From positions 1 through 36,881 of IMG/VR virus record IMGVR_UViG_3300046492_000605: DNA of 36,881 bases; one strand, written 5' to 3'. The notes beneath the pieces are model-generated. The model was not told the DNA's origin and searched no databases. It saw only the letters and a list, made by a program, of their open reading frames with translations. The DNA is from a virus. The number at the start of each line of letters is the position of its first letter. Positions within the stretch are counted from its first letter, which is position 1. Both the position numbers and the translations under genes were made by a program. This document shows positions 13,868 to 23,131 of the stretch, in pieces.

Positions 13868-14304
13868 AGTGCACCTCGCAGCAGATTGCCCGCCGTGCCG
13901 GTCACGCTGCCCAAAAGGTCCACGCGTCCATCGTCAATGCGAGTGAGCTTGAGGGTGAACTCGATCCGGCGAGCCGCGCCGTCGCGAAAGAACACCGTGC
14001 GGGTATCGCTCAGTGACTCGATTACCCAGAGCCCGTAAATTTTCCCGGTGCCTTCCACCAAGGGCCACGCCTTGCCGGTGTCAGCCATAGTGCGCAGCGT
14101 ATCGAGACTGATCGGACTGCCGGCCAGTGCGGGCAGCAGCACGCCTGGCAAGGTGATGCTGTCGTCGCCACGGCCCAGATACTGCCGCGCCGGATTGGTA
14201 CCGATGCGCGATGTGCTGCCATGGCGCCAATCGGTCTGACGCTGGAACTCCTGGTACGCGAGGGTTTCCAGGCTAAATACGAACATGCCGAGGGACATCA
14301 TCAT
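13864..14304 (-). CDS. U: Tail protein U
   Basis: 146 aa, P2 gpU family. Starts MMMSLGMFVFSLETLAYQEF and contains WRHGSTSRIGTNPARQYLG and GTGKIYGLWVIESL, all family features. It probably caps the tail tube during assembly. The stop overlaps the start of D. Confidence 0.93.
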   Translation of the reverse strand: MMMSLGMFVFSLETLAYQEFQRQTDWRHGSTSRIGTNPARQYLGRGDDSITLPGVLLPALAGSPISLDTLRTMADTGKAWPLVEGTGKIYGLWVIESLSDTRTVFFRDGAARRIEFTLKLTRIDDGRVDLLGSVTGTAGNLLRGAL

Positions 14305-14309
14305 TGGAG

Positions 14310-16937
14310 TTAAGCCTCATCCGACAGCGCACTGCGGCTGCGTGCCTGGCTGGTACGTTGAATTTTCGCGACCTCGACGGCGACGAGGCGTGCCAGGGTC
14401 TGTTCATCCATCCCCGGGGCGCCGTAGATGTTGAAGATCGGCGCTGGTGGCTGACTGCTTTGTCCTGCGCCTCGAGCAGAGGCCGGTGCCGCCGATAGCG
14501 GTGGCCTATTGTCGATGCTCATGCCTTGAAGGCCGTCGCCTGAGCTGAGCTCCATTTCCCGGGCATTGGCGCCCAGGTCAAACGCTCCGGCCGTCGTGAG
14601 CTGTTTGCCCAGCGCGGAAACGGCCGCCAGTGGCCCGCCTTGACTGCCCACCAGACCCTGCTCGAGGCCGGCCATGGTGAAACCGCCGAGCTCCGCGAAA
14701 ACGCGGGAGGGCGAATGGATACCCAGTTTTTCCTTGAACCAGCCGATGGTGGCTTCGCCGGCGCCGGTGATTGCATCTTTCACGGCGCCGAGCTTGTTGG
14801 TGATGCCGGACACCAGGCCATCGAGAAGCATGCCGCCGAAGTCAGTGAAGCGGGTTGGCAGGTCGACGCCGAAGTAGTTCATCACGGCAGCGAAGGCGCT
14901 GTAGAAAATGCCTATTGGGCTGAAGTTGGCAATCAGCCCCAGAATGCCTGTCAGGCCGCCACTGAAGCCCGCCTTGATCTCGGTCCACAGGCCAAGGAAG
15001 AACGTCTTGATCGGCTCCCAGTTCTGGTAGATCAGGTAAGCGGCTGCGGCGATCGCTGTGACGGCCAGGCCGATAGGATTCATCAGCAACGCACGACCGA
15101 TGAACAGGACGGCCTTGCCTACCCACTGCATGGCGCCGCCCAGGCCTTTGAATATCGAGATCGCGCCTGCGCCTTTGATGCCGAAGAGAGTCAGCGCATA
15201 GCGGACCATGGCGAAGGGACCGAGCATGCTGGCCAGCATGACGGTGATGCCCCCGCCAACCGCGAGAAGCACAGCCAGTCCCGTTGCTGTTTTGATGATG
15301 GCCGCAGTCAGGAGGGGATGCTCCTTGACCCATTCCTTCAGACCGTTGGCCATGTTCCCGATGCCGTTGAGCAGCTCCTTGAGCTGTGGCGCAACGGTGT
15401 TGCCCATCTCCGACAGCGCGTTCGACCAACTGCCCTGGGCGGCGTCCATCACGTTGGCCAGCGTCCCCAGTTGTTCCTTCACGCGGGTCTGCAAATCCGC
15501 CTGATCGCGCATCTTGCCCGCGACTTCCTGGTAGCCGCTCAATCCCTTGTCCATCAGCGTGTTGACGACCTGCAGCGTCTCGGAGTCGTCGCCGAAAAGT
15601 TCTTTCATGACGCTGGTGCGCTGCACGCTGGTCAGTTTTTTCAACTTCTCGAGCTGGGCGAATAGATTGTCGATGCCACCAAACTCGCCTTTGCCGTCGG
15701 TGAACTCGAGGTCGAAGCCTGCTTTCATTTCCTTGAGCGCATCGTTTGCTTTGGTGAAGCGTTTGCTGTCCACGCCGGACTGGAACACCTTGCGGATCGC
15801 GTTGCCCGCTGATTCGCCCGCCATGCCGGTCTGGTCCATCATCACCAGAAGGGGCGCCAGAGTGTTGGCCGCTTCAAGGCCCTGCTGCTTGATGATCCCC
15901 ATCACGGGGCTGAGCTTGGTGAAGCCCTGCAGCATGTTGTCGTCGTCGACGCCCAGGTAGAAGGCCCGCTGAATGGTGTCCATCAGCCCCATCATGTCCT
16001 GCTCTGACGTGCGTGTTGCATCCTGCATTTTCGCGGCGAACTCCGCGGCTTCTGCGACCGGCTTCTGCAGCTGGACACCGAGATAGGCAGCAGCCTCGCC
16101 GGTTCCCCCAAGGATCGACTGGGAACTCAGGCCCTGGCGCCGAAGCATCGTCATCATTTCCTGGAAGTCGGCGGTCGAACCTGGCAGGCGATCGCCCAAG
16201 GACCCGGCCAGATCGGAAATTTTCTGAAAATCAGCCGCGACCTGTCCGTTCTTGTCCATCATCGCCACCTTCAGCTGGGTGGCCGCGTTTTCCGCCGGTG
16301 CGAAGGCATCGACCATGCCCTGCAGCGGACGCGACAGGGCGTAGCCGCTCGCCAAACCAGCGGCCCCGCCGGCGGCCATGCTGCCCGCAACTTGCTGGGC
16401 TTTATCGAACTTTTCCTTCGCGGCGGCGGCTTTGCGGGCCTGTCGGCTCAGGGCTTCCAGTCGGCGTCCCTGGTCGCTGATGGTCTGGTTGGTTTGCGCG
16501 ATTAGTTGCCGTAGATCTCGTTCGTGCTGGCCGAGATTGCGGGTGCTGATGCCGGCACTGGCCAGCTTGTTACGCATGCCCTGGAGCTGGACCTGCTGCT
16601 CCTGGTGCTCTTGCTTGAGTCTGGTCGCTTCACGGATGGCGGACTTGAGGTCACGGGTCATCTGGCGGGTCGGCACGCTGGTCGCTGCCATGTTCTGGCC
16701 CAGAGCTTTTACTCGATCGCGAGCGGCCTGCAACGCGGTGTCGGTTTGCTCGCTGGCGGCGCGAAGGGTTCGCCAACTGCTGACGTCGCGCTGCTGGTCC
16801 TGCAGCACTTTGAGTTGATCACGGGATTCCTTGAGCGCCCGACCGAGCCCGATACTGCCTTGGGTGATGGCTCGGATAGGGCGGGTGGCGCGGTCGATGG
16901 CCTGGAGAATTACCTCCATCTTCAGGTCATTTGCCAT
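14310..16937 (-). CDS. T: Tail tape measure protein T
   Basis: 875 aa. Sets tail length and is carried inside the tube. N-terminal 180 residues form long charged coiled coils (DQLKVLQDQQRDVSSWRTLR; RLKQEHQEQQVQLQGMRNKL); a PhageMin_Tail region follows (TADFQEMMTMLRRQGLSSQS), then hydrophobic segments (GLAVLLAVGGGITVMLASML; MNPIGLAVTAIAAAAYLIYQ), and a domain with ATIGWFKEKLGIHSPSRVFAE, the conserved C-terminal tape-measure motif. It follows the E/E' pair, whose frameshift product acts as its chaperone. Confidence 0.95.
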   Translation of the reverse strand: MANDLKMEVILQAIDRATRPIRAITQGSIGLGRALKESRDQLKVLQDQQRDVSSWRTLRAASEQTDTALQAARDRVKALGQNMAATSVPTRQMTRDLKSAIREATRLKQEHQEQQVQLQGMRNKLASAGISTRNLGQHERDLRQLIAQTNQTISDQGRRLEALSRQARKAAAAKEKFDKAQQVAGSMAAGGAAGLASGYALSRPLQGMVDAFAPAENAATQLKVAMMDKNGQVAADFQKISDLAGSLGDRLPGSTADFQEMMTMLRRQGLSSQSILGGTGEAAAYLGVQLQKPVAEAAEFAAKMQDATRTSEQDMMGLMDTIQRAFYLGVDDDNMLQGFTKLSPVMGIIKQQGLEAANTLAPLLVMMDQTGMAGESAGNAIRKVFQSGVDSKRFTKANDALKEMKAGFDLEFTDGKGEFGGIDNLFAQLEKLKKLTSVQRTSVMKELFGDDSETLQVVNTLMDKGLSGYQEVAGKMRDQADLQTRVKEQLGTLANVMDAAQGSWSNALSEMGNTVAPQLKELLNGIGNMANGLKEWVKEHPLLTAAIIKTATGLAVLLAVGGGITVMLASMLGPFAMVRYALTLFGIKGAGAISIFKGLGGAMQWVGKAVLFIGRALLMNPIGLAVTAIAAAAYLIYQNWEPIKTFFLGLWTEIKAGFSGGLTGILGLIANFSPIGIFYSAFAAVMNYFGVDLPTRFTDFGGMLLDGLVSGITNKLGAVKDAITGAGEATIGWFKEKLGIHSPSRVFAELGGFTMAGLEQGLVGSQGGPLAAVSALGKQLTTAGAFDLGANAREMELSSGDGLQGMSIDNRPPLSAAPASARGAGQSSQPPAPIFNIYGAPGMDEQTLARLVAVEVAKIQRTSQARSRSALSDEA

Positions 16938-17103
16938 GGGTTTGCTCCCAGCGCGTTATGGCCCGCTCGCGCCATTCCATCAGTTCAGAAAGGGGCAGCG
17001 GATCCATGTCCGCTGGCCCCCAGTGAAAGACGATAGCCAGATCGGCCATCACCTCATCTACGCAACGAGGGCAGCTTCCCTGTCCGACTTCTTCAACAAA
17101 AAA
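16927..17103 (-). CDS. Tail assembly protein E' (frameshift extension of E)
   Basis: GpE'-type domain: MADLAIVFHWGPADMDPLPL followed by SELMEWRERAITRW, the family signature of the second domain of the E+E' tape-measure chaperone. The frame is open upstream into E, in the minus-one phase. Ribosomes that slip at 17097-17103 would make an E-E' fusion of about 152 aa (E residues 1-96 plus 56 from this frame). A separate start at ATG 17049 would give a 40-aa product. The end overlaps the start of T. Confidence 0.85.
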   Translation of the reverse strand, partial: FFVEEVGQGSCPRCVDEVMADLAIVFHWGPADMDPLPLSELMEWRERAITRWEQTHGK

Positions 17104-17384
17104 CTGCCGACCGCCACACCGCACTGCAGCAGGTCGGCAGGGTCCATGCGGCCGATCTCGATGTCAGTGAGGGTCGGGGTGGTGATGCGCGGCAGGACTT
17201 TGCGCAGTGACATCACGTCCATGTTGGCCAGGTCCACCAGGCTCACGCCGCGCAGTTCGCCGCTGGCAGGTTTGCGCAGGGTGATGGTGGTGATTTCCGT
17301 CTCGCCACGCACGATCGGTGTGTCGAGGGTGATGGTTTCTTCGTTGAAGTTTTTGGCTGGCAGGATGCTTTCGGTGGATTTCAT
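17058..17384 (-). CDS. E: Tail assembly protein E
   Basis: 108 aa, phage tail assembly chaperone of the P2 gpE type (DTPIVRGETEITTITLRKPA; GELRGVSLVDLANMDV; GRMDPADLLQCGVAVGSFLL). Binds the tape measure protein T before tube assembly. The 0-frame product stops at TAG 17058-17060; a fraction is extended into E' through the heptamer at codons 94-96. Confidence 0.92.
   Translation of the reverse strand: MKSTESILPAKNFNEETITLDTPIVRGETEITTITLRKPASGELRGVSLVDLANMDVMSLRKVLPRITTPTLTDIEIGRMDPADLLQCGVAVGSFLLKKSDREAALVA
17097..17103 (-). promoter_or_regulatory. Programmed -1 frameshift site T TTT TTG
   Basis: On the minus strand the heptamer TTTTTTG lies in the correct phase of E (AG-T TTT TTG) at residues 94-96. 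Shifting back one base gives GTT GAA GAA and enters the E' frame, which has no stop until 16927. As I recall, P2 uses the same heptamer for E/E'. Confidence 0.9.
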
Positions 17385-17440
17385 GGGGTTGCTCCTTGGA
17401 GTTGAAGTTGCCGCCGACGGATCGCCAGTGGCGTTCGGTT

Positions 17441-17956
17441 TTAGATGCCCAGGGCTTTGCGGTGCTCGTCGAGAAGGTCTTTGCCATCCACGACGTAGAC
17501 GAAGTTGAGCAGGTCGATTTCGATGATGGTTTCGCCGTCGACGGTGAGCTTGTAGTAGGTGAGGGCGGTGGTGATCTTGTGCTCGGTGTCTTCACCTGGT
17601 TCGGCATCACCGAAGTCGACCTCTTCGTGACGGCCCCGGGTGACGATCTCCACCGCGCTGACTTCGCCGGTGTCGTCACGCTGTACCGAGGCAGAGAAGC
17701 GCAGCTGTACACCGTCCACGCGCACGGCGCCGAACTGGCGAAGGGCGATCAGATCCCAGCCGCCGAGCGTCCACTCCAACTGCAGGCCGTCGTCGCTGTG
17801 GCCGAGGTCGACCTTGACAGGGCCTTCCATGCCGCCTCCCCGATACGCTTCGAGCTTGCGGCCTAAGGTGGGCAGGGTCACGGACTTGGCGACGCCCAGG
17901 TAGCTGTTGCCGTCGTTGAACAGGTTGAGATGTTTGAGTTTCTTGGGCAGGGCCAT
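17441..17956 (-). CDS. FII: Major tail tube protein FII
   Basis: 171 aa, P2 gpFII family; it polymerises into the inner tail tube. Typical start MALPKKLKHLNLFNDGNSYL and the KLEAYRGGGMEGPVKVDLGH segment are visible. AGGAGAG ribosome-binding site. Follows the sheath gene and precedes E, as in P2. Confidence 0.95.
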   Translation of the reverse strand: MALPKKLKHLNLFNDGNSYLGVAKSVTLPTLGRKLEAYRGGGMEGPVKVDLGHSDDGLQLEWTLGGWDLIALRQFGAVRVDGVQLRFSASVQRDDTGEVSAVEIVTRGRHEEVDFGDAEPGEDTEHKITTALTYYKLTVDGETIIEIDLLNFVYVVDGKDLLDEHRKALGI

Positions 17957-18003
17957 GGTCGGGCTCTCCTACGGCGCGGCCGGGGCCGCGCGGGTAAATG
18001 GGA

Positions 18004-19176
18004 TCAGGCGTTCACGGCGGCAGCGAACTGCACCAGGTGACGGTCGGTGATGCGCTGGCGCAGCAGCAGGTTTTCCAGCGGTGGGACCGGGGTGTAGTCG
18101 TAGTCCAGGTACAGCTTGCCGGCCTTGAGGGTGTCCTTGTCGTTGGCGGCCTCGTCGTACCAGCACTCGCCGCCCAGCAGGTAGCCGTTGCGCACCAGTT
18201 CGCGCAGCTTGGCGTTGATGCCCTCGACGATGTCGCGCACCAGGCTTGGGTGCATCGGTTTGTCCACAGCCCAGAAGTGCGCTTCCGCCATGGTGTCGGC
18301 CAGGACCTGTGCGGTGCGGGTGTAGTTCTCGAAGGCGAACAGCGGATCTTCCGAACAGGTGCGCGAGCCCCAGAAGCGGAAGCCTTCACGGCGGATCAGG
18401 GTGGTGACTTCATCGGCGTTCAATAGGCCCGCGTCAGTGGCGGGGTTCTGCAGGTCGAAGAAGATGTCTTTGGACAGGCCAGATACACCGTTGACCGGCA
18501 CGTTGGACAAGGTTTTGTGCCAGCCCACCTGTTCGTCGAGCTTGGCACGCAGACCCAGGGCGCGGGCCACTGCGGCGGCGGGCTTTTCGCTGCTGGTGGC
18601 GGTATCCCAGTTGATGAAGTCGGGCCAGATCAGCATCAGTTCACGGGCGCCGAAACCGGCACGGTAGGCCAGCGCTTCAGATACGGTCTCGCAGTCGAAG
18701 CAGTTGGCGTAGCCGAAACCGCGCAGCTTTTGCGCGATTGCCACCAGCTCGGTGGTGACGGCCAGGTTATCGAGACCAGGTACGCCGAGGATGCGCGGTT
18801 TGACGCCCAACTGGGCTTCAGCGGCGAGCAATGCCTTGAGCCCGGTGTATTGGCCGGTAGGTGTGACGCTACCGACAATGTTGGTGGTGGTCTCCGCTTC
18901 CGTGGCGCCCTCGGCAACCCGCACCACGACGGTGACCGGGCTGGCCTGATCGGCGATGGCGTCCAGGCTTTTGGCGAGGGTACCGAGCTCGCCGGCTTTG
19001 CCGCTGGCGGTCAGGACGTCAGTGAGCAAGATGGGCTTGTTGAGTGGGAAGACAGTGGCGTCGGCATCCTGCGCAGTGCAGATCATGCCCACCACGGCAG
19101 TGGCGACGGTGCGGATGGGGCGCGTGCCCTCGTTGATCTCGAGGACGCGTACACCGTGATGGTAATCGGTGGCCAT
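18004..19176 (-). CDS. FI: Tail sheath protein FI
   Basis: 390 aa from ATG 19176 ([20 protein letters not shown]), the usual family start. The frame stays open to a GTG at 19206. Contractile sheath: [20 protein letters not shown] near the N terminus, [20 protein letters not shown] in the middle, and [20 protein letters not shown] in the C-terminal conserved domain. First gene of the FI-FII-E-T-U-D operon, downstream of a hairpin and an activator box. Neither possible start has a clear Shine-Dalgarno. Confidence 0.93.
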   Translation of the reverse strand: MATDYHHGVRVLEINEGTRPIRTVATAVVGMICTAQDADATVFPLNKPILLTDVLTASGKAGELGTLAKSLDAIADQASPVTVVVRVAEGATEAETTTNIVGSVTPTGQYTGLKALLAAEAQLGVKPRILGVPGLDNLAVTTELVAIAQKLRGFGYANCFDCETVSEALAYRAGFGARELMLIWPDFINWDTATSSEKPAAAVARALGLRAKLDEQVGWHKTLSNVPVNGVSGLSKDIFFDLQNPATDAGLLNADEVTTLIRREGFRFWGSRTCSEDPLFAFENYTRTAQVLADTMAEAHFWAVDKPMHPSLVRDIVEGINAKLRELVRNGYLLGGECWYDEAANDKDTLKAGKLYLDYDYTPVPPLENLLLRQRITDRHLVQFAAAVNA

Positions 19177-19185
19177 GAGGAAAAT

Positions 19186-19215
19186 GCCTGTGCAGTTGAA
19201 TGACACTGCACAGGC
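19186..19215 (-). promoter_or_regulatory. Hairpin at the operon boundary before FI
   Basis: Perfect 11-bp stem (19186-19196 with 19205-19215) and 8-base loop, followed on the minus strand by ATTTTCC. It lies between the tail-chaperone gene and FI. It may end or slow transcription from the V operon, or act as a leader structure. Confidence 0.55.
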
Positions 19216-19249
19216 TGCCGCGCGCGCGCCGGATGGGCGAGCATGGGGG

Positions 19250-19270
19250 GTTGTAGTGAAAGGACTTACA
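19250..19270 (-). promoter_or_regulatory. Late-promoter activator box, FI operon
   Basis: GTTGTAG-N9-TTACA read on the plus strand, a near-perfect dyad (TGTA-N11-TACA). Located between the tail-chaperone gene and FI. Same 21-base pattern as the boxes before V and P/O. Confidence 0.8.
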
Positions 19271-19276
19271 ACGTGG

Positions 19277-19699
19277 TTACTGGATCTGCTCAGCGATCCA
19301 ACCCGGCGGAGGCGGTCGATCTGCCTCGGCCGGAAAAGCCGTTTGCTCGGGCCAATCGCGCAACGACTGCATGTAATCCAACAACCCCTCGAATTGCTCG
19401 GGCGTGATTGTGGTCGGCCGGTTCAGCTCTCGCTCATCCCGGTGACGGTCGCGAATCCATTGCACGCGCAGAATTTCGCCGTCGCGCCAGGCCCGCTCTA
19501 ACACGGCCAGATCTTCCGGCGGCGGATCAATCAGGATCGGCAACCCGTCAACATCATGGCTGCGAACCTTGCCGGGCTCGGGATTGGCCAGGACAGCGAG
19601 ATAACGATCCTCACTGATTTCCTTGGCATCGCTCGGCATGGTCGTATGTAACCCTTCAAGGTAGGTCGTTTTCGTGGTCTGACTATAGAACCGTTTCAA
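19277..19699 (-). CDS. Tail fibre assembly chaperone
   Basis: 140 aa with [19 protein letters not shown] and [19 protein letters not shown], characteristic of phage tail assembly chaperones encoded after tail fibre genes. Probably assists folding or attachment of fibre H. It is in the position of P2 G, but is not of the G sequence type as far as I can tell. Confidence 0.8.
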   Translation of the reverse strand: MKRFYSQTTKTTYLEGLHTTMPSDAKEISEDRYLAVLANPEPGKVRSHDVDGLPILIDPPPEDLAVLERAWRDGEILRVQWIRDRHRDERELNRPTTITPEQFEGLLDYMQSLRDWPEQTAFPAEADRPPPPGWIAEQIQ

Positions 19700-19702
19700 G
19701 GC

Positions 19703-21253
19703 TTAGACTCCAATGGCAATGACACGAGCCGGCGAAGTGATCGCTCCGCCCCAGTTGTACAAGTTGACCGCGACAGCGGACACGCCCCCCGCAACGACGT
19801 TGCCGGCGTTACCATTTCCAGCGTTACCGAGCGGCGCGGCCAGCGCCCAGATACAACCCACTGGAAACGCCATAGGCCAATACGCCGCGCCCGTTGCACC
19901 TGGTGCGAGTGAATTGGAACTTGTCCATTGAATGATCAAGCCACCGAGCCACGACGGAAACACGACATAGCCCTGAGAGTTAAAACTCACTTGAAAGCCC
20001 AGGCGCAGCTTGTAAGGAGTGACAATCACGTCATCGCCGGAGCCCGCATTGACCTGCGCAAGAGTCGCGATTTTGGCGATGCCTCTGACCGCCTCGGTCG
20101 CCTGAATGACCAACGCGGTAATGCCGGCAGAAAACTTCTTCGGCGTCACGATCGTGCTGTCATCGACGCCCGAGTTGGTCTGCACCTGCGTGGCGACCTT
20201 GGCCACCCCTAAGACGCTTTCAGTGGCCTGGATGAATCTCTTGGCGATCGCCTGGAATACGCGCAGGGCACTCATCGGCTTGGCGTTATCCTGATCGGTC
20301 TGCGCTTCGGCTTCGGCCTGCGTAGCGATATCGATCCCGTAACCGCCCAGTGTCGTCGGGTTGGTGGCACCAATGACTCGACCATTTTTGTCGACGGTCA
20401 CACTACGGTAAGTCCCCGCAGCAACTCCGGTACGACCAGCCACCATTTCGAAGGTCAGGGCAGTGGTGCCCAGGACTATTGGCGCATCAGTGATCAGTTG
20501 CCAGACGCTGTCACTGTTCGCCGTGCCTTGTTCGACGTGAACAAATAGACCAGGTGTCATCTCGGCGCTGACGTCGGCATCGTCTGCGCGCGTCCAGGCC
20601 CCGACGGCTGCCACGTAGAGGCCATTGTCTTTGGCGGCGGCCTGATCCTTGACCAGCACGCGCTTTCCGGCAGTGACCGCAACCCCGTCGATGGTCTGCA
20701 AACTGTTCAGAGCAATCGGGCCTGTGGTGGCCACCATTACCGAGTGCTTGAAGTCCTGCTTATTCAACTCCTCGAGCACTTTCTGATCCACATAAGCCCG
20801 GGTGGCCAATACCACACTCGGGTCGATCTTGAGTTCAACGCTGCTGCTGTTGCTGACGACCAAGTTCATTCGAACCACTTGCGTGCGGCCCGAGCCCTGG
20901 GTCAGCAGCGGCTTAAAGGAGGGCGCACAGTTTGCAATCGCCACCAGGTCGTTATCGGCATCGTACAAACCGATTTCACGGATCCACCAGCCACCGACTT
21001 CTGCCGGAATGACTTGCTCGGCAATGATGATGGCGGCATTGGCGGGATCAACCTTGAGCTGATTCAGCGGAGCCCGACGCCGCTCATTGATCAGCGCGGT
21101 TTGAGTTGCCGCCGGGATGGGATCAGCACCGTTGGCATCCCCCACACCCATTTGGGTGATTTTCCAGGGAATGCCCAATGCATCGGCGTTGGCCTGCTTG
21201 GCGGCACCGACGTTGGTGAGGATGGCGAAGAACTGCGAGGTCTGATCGATCAT
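19703..21253 (-). CDS. H: Tail fibre protein H
   Basis: 516 aa. The N-terminal 150 residues are the DUF3751-like phage fibre base (QFFAILTNVGAAKQANADAL; GWWIREIGLYDADNDLVAIA) that joins the baseplate. In the shaft are two repeats of ATEAVRGIAKIATLAQVN type (the other is ATESVLGVAKVATQVQTN). The C-terminal tip after VSFNSQGYVVFPSWLGGLII resembles the gp53-like fibre ends of Pseudomonas pyocins and phages. The tip should decide host range. Its stop is four bases from the chaperone gene. Confidence 0.92.
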   Translation of the reverse strand: MIDQTSQFFAILTNVGAAKQANADALGIPWKITQMGVGDANGADPIPAATQTALINERRRAPLNQLKVDPANAAIIIAEQVIPAEVGGWWIREIGLYDADNDLVAIANCAPSFKPLLTQGSGRTQVVRMNLVVSNSSSVELKIDPSVVLATRAYVDQKVLEELNKQDFKHSVMVATTGPIALNSLQTIDGVAVTAGKRVLVKDQAAAKDNGLYVAAVGAWTRADDADVSAEMTPGLFVHVEQGTANSDSVWQLITDAPIVLGTTALTFEMVAGRTGVAAGTYRSVTVDKNGRVIGATNPTTLGGYGIDIATQAEAEAQTDQDNAKPMSALRVFQAIAKRFIQATESVLGVAKVATQVQTNSGVDDSTIVTPKKFSAGITALVIQATEAVRGIAKIATLAQVNAGSGDDVIVTPYKLRLGFQVSFNSQGYVVFPSWLGGLIIQWTSSNSLAPGATGAAYWPMAFPVGCIWALAAPLGNAGNGNAGNVVAGGVSAVAVNLYNWGGAITSPARVIAIGV

Positions 21254-21870
21254 GGGTAAATTTCCAGAGTGTCGATTGTGTGGTCACGCCCACCACGACC
21301 GATAACCCCCGAGATTTCGATGTCTCGCGGCTCCGGTGGGTAAACATCAATTTCGTCGCCTTCGTGGATCGCGGTCGCGATGTGAAAGCCGCCCGAGGTT
21401 TCCAGGCTGATGGCCAGGCCGGTCAGATGGCGGGTAAGTGGTTTGGCGTCGTCAATCAGCCAGGCCAGCTCCTGGTACATCTCTTCGGTGATGCCGGTAT
21501 CGAGCACACCGACCTTGAGGGCAAAGGTGCCGGCTATGCCGTGCGGTGCGGTCTGCCACCACTCGAGTACCTCGATCAGGTAACCCAACGGCTCGACAAC
21601 ACGCCGCAGGGCGCCGATGGTGCCCTTGCGCGAATGGATGTAATACGCGGCGCGGATGGCTGAGCGCTTAACGGCTTCAGTCCAGCGGCTGTCCCAGCGA
21701 TCCACCGAAAACGCCCAGGCCAGGTATGGGAGCAGGGGCAGGGGGCACAGGTCCGGGTTGTACAGGGTGCGCAACGGAATCGGCACGCGCTGGATCTGCG
21801 CCAAGGCCTGAGCGGCTTGGCGTTCCAGCCGTGTCGCGTTACCGGGCAACAAGGGTTGGTCAGCCATCAC
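21250..21870 (-). CDS. I: Tail protein I
   Basis: 206 aa baseplate protein (LPYLAWAFSVDRWDSRWTEA and RAAYYIHSRKGTIGALRRVV, the P2 gpI signature). Overlaps J at its start and H at its end by ATGA. Links the fibre to the baseplate wedge. Confidence 0.93.
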   Translation of the reverse strand: MMADQPLLPGNATRLERQAAQALAQIQRVPIPLRTLYNPDLCPLPLLPYLAWAFSVDRWDSRWTEAVKRSAIRAAYYIHSRKGTIGALRRVVEPLGYLIEVLEWWQTAPHGIAGTFALKVGVLDTGITEEMYQELAWLIDDAKPLTRHLTGLAISLETSGGFHIATAIHEGDEIDVYPPEPRDIEISGVIGRGGRDHTIDTLEIYP

Positions 21871-22781
21871 TCAACCCCCAGCGTCAGTTCAACGCTTGTG
21901 CAATACGGCGCCTGGTACTTGGTGGCGACGATATCTATCCAGTCCTCGAGCACCACTTTGCGGACGCCTTCGACGTGCAGCGCGGCATGGAGGATGGATT
22001 CGGAGACTTCCAGTGCCAGGCGGCGCCGTTGATGCACGAAGGCCAGCAGCTTGGCTTCAGCGGCCGCGAGGATCAGCTCGGTTTCCGGCCCGGTGGTCAG
22101 CGGGTAGAGCTTGGCCTTGACCTGGTAATTGATGATCTGTGCGCCTTGTACGGTTAGGCGATCGGCGACGGGACGGCGGTCGTCGTCACTCAGATAGGTC
22201 TTCACCCTGTCGAGCAGCGCTTGCGAGGCGGTGCCATCGCCCAGCACGGATTGCACCGTGACCATGGCTTCGGCCGGCGCCGGGCTTTCGGCGGTGGCGT
22301 CGGCCACCTGCCCGTCAGCGGAGCGTGCGTGAAAGATGTAGCTGTTGCGCGGGCCGGCGGTGCTTAGGCCTTCCCAAGCCATCTGCGCACGCTCGCGCAG
22401 GCTGTCGTCGCTTTCCATCAGTCGCGGAATCGGTGGCACGGCCGTGGGGTTGGCGGCTTGAATGACCAGCCGCTTGACGTTGTGATTCGCGGCGAGGTTT
22501 TCGAGGTCGGTGCCCTTGGCCAGGGCCAGCATGTTCGCGACGGATGCCTCGTTGACCCGCTGACGCCACACGGTCTCGCGGTAGGCGTTCTCCTGGAGCA
22601 ACTTGGTCAGCGGTTCGGATTCCAGCTCCAGTGTCGCGGCGATTTCAGCTTGTTCCTCAGCGGGCCAGAGTGAGACGGCATAGGCCTTACGCTCAGCGAG
22701 GATCTGCTCATAGTCGATCTGCTCGACGACGGCGGGCTGGGGCAGTTGGGACAGGTCAACGGGCGTAAAAACCGTTGTCAT
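21867..22781 (-). CDS. J: Baseplate assembly protein J
   Basis: 304 aa from ATG 22781 (MTTVFTPVDLSQLPQP); the longer frame to 22988 runs through W. P2 gpJ/gp6-like baseplate wedge protein, with FTPVDLSQL near the start, EPLTKLLQENAYRETVWRQR in the middle and GPRNSYIFHARSADGQVADA in the C-terminal half. Start overlaps the W stop by ATGA. Confidence 0.93.
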   Translation of the reverse strand: MTTVFTPVDLSQLPQPAVVEQIDYEQILAERKAYAVSLWPAEEQAEIAATLELESEPLTKLLQENAYRETVWRQRVNEASVANMLALAKGTDLENLAANHNVKRLVIQAANPTAVPPIPRLMESDDSLRERAQMAWEGLSTAGPRNSYIFHARSADGQVADATAESPAPAEAMVTVQSVLGDGTASQALLDRVKTYLSDDDRRPVADRLTVQGAQIINYQVKAKLYPLTTGPETELILAAAEAKLLAFVHQRRRLALEVSESILHAALHVEGVRKVVLEDWIDIVATKYQAPYCTSVELTLGVE

Positions 22782-23131
22782 GCGATAGCCCCCAAGGTGA
22801 GCGGAACGCGGAGGCTGAAGGGCTCGTTTGAATCGGTGAGGCTGCCTTCTACGTCGAGCATGGCTTGGCCTGCGATTTCGCCCAGGCTGAGTTGCACACG
22901 GCTCAACCGAATACGTGGTTCCCAGCGCATCAGTGCTGTGGCAGTGGCGGCATAGGCCTGCAGGCGGGTGGTGTTGTTCAGCGGCCAATCAATCAAGTCG
23001 ACCAACTGGCTGCCGTATTCCCGGCGCATCAAGCGGCTGCCCAGTGGGGTGGTCAGGATGTCGGCAATGGATTGCGCCAGTTGTGGGCGACCGGTGGTCG
23101 TGCGGCCGGTGTGGGCGTTCATTCCGATCAT
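22778..23131 (-). CDS. W: Baseplate protein W (gp25-like)
   Basis: 117 aa, GPW/gp25 family with QSIADILTTPLGSRLMRREY, the conserved lysozyme-like wedge motif. Initiates sheath polymerisation in contractile systems. Overlaps J and V at both ends by ATGA. A second Met (residue 4) is an alternative start. Confidence 0.94.
   Translation of the reverse strand: MIGMNAHTGRTTTGRPQLAQSIADILTTPLGSRLMRREYGSQLVDLIDWPLNNTTRLQAYAATATALMRWEPRIRLSRVQLSLGEIAGQAMLDVEGSLTDSNEPFSLRVPLTLGAIA

Noticed and set aside
14640-15665. 341-codon plus-strand frame opposite the tape measure gene
   Set aside because: Shadow of T, which has typical coiled-coil and hydrophobic segments.
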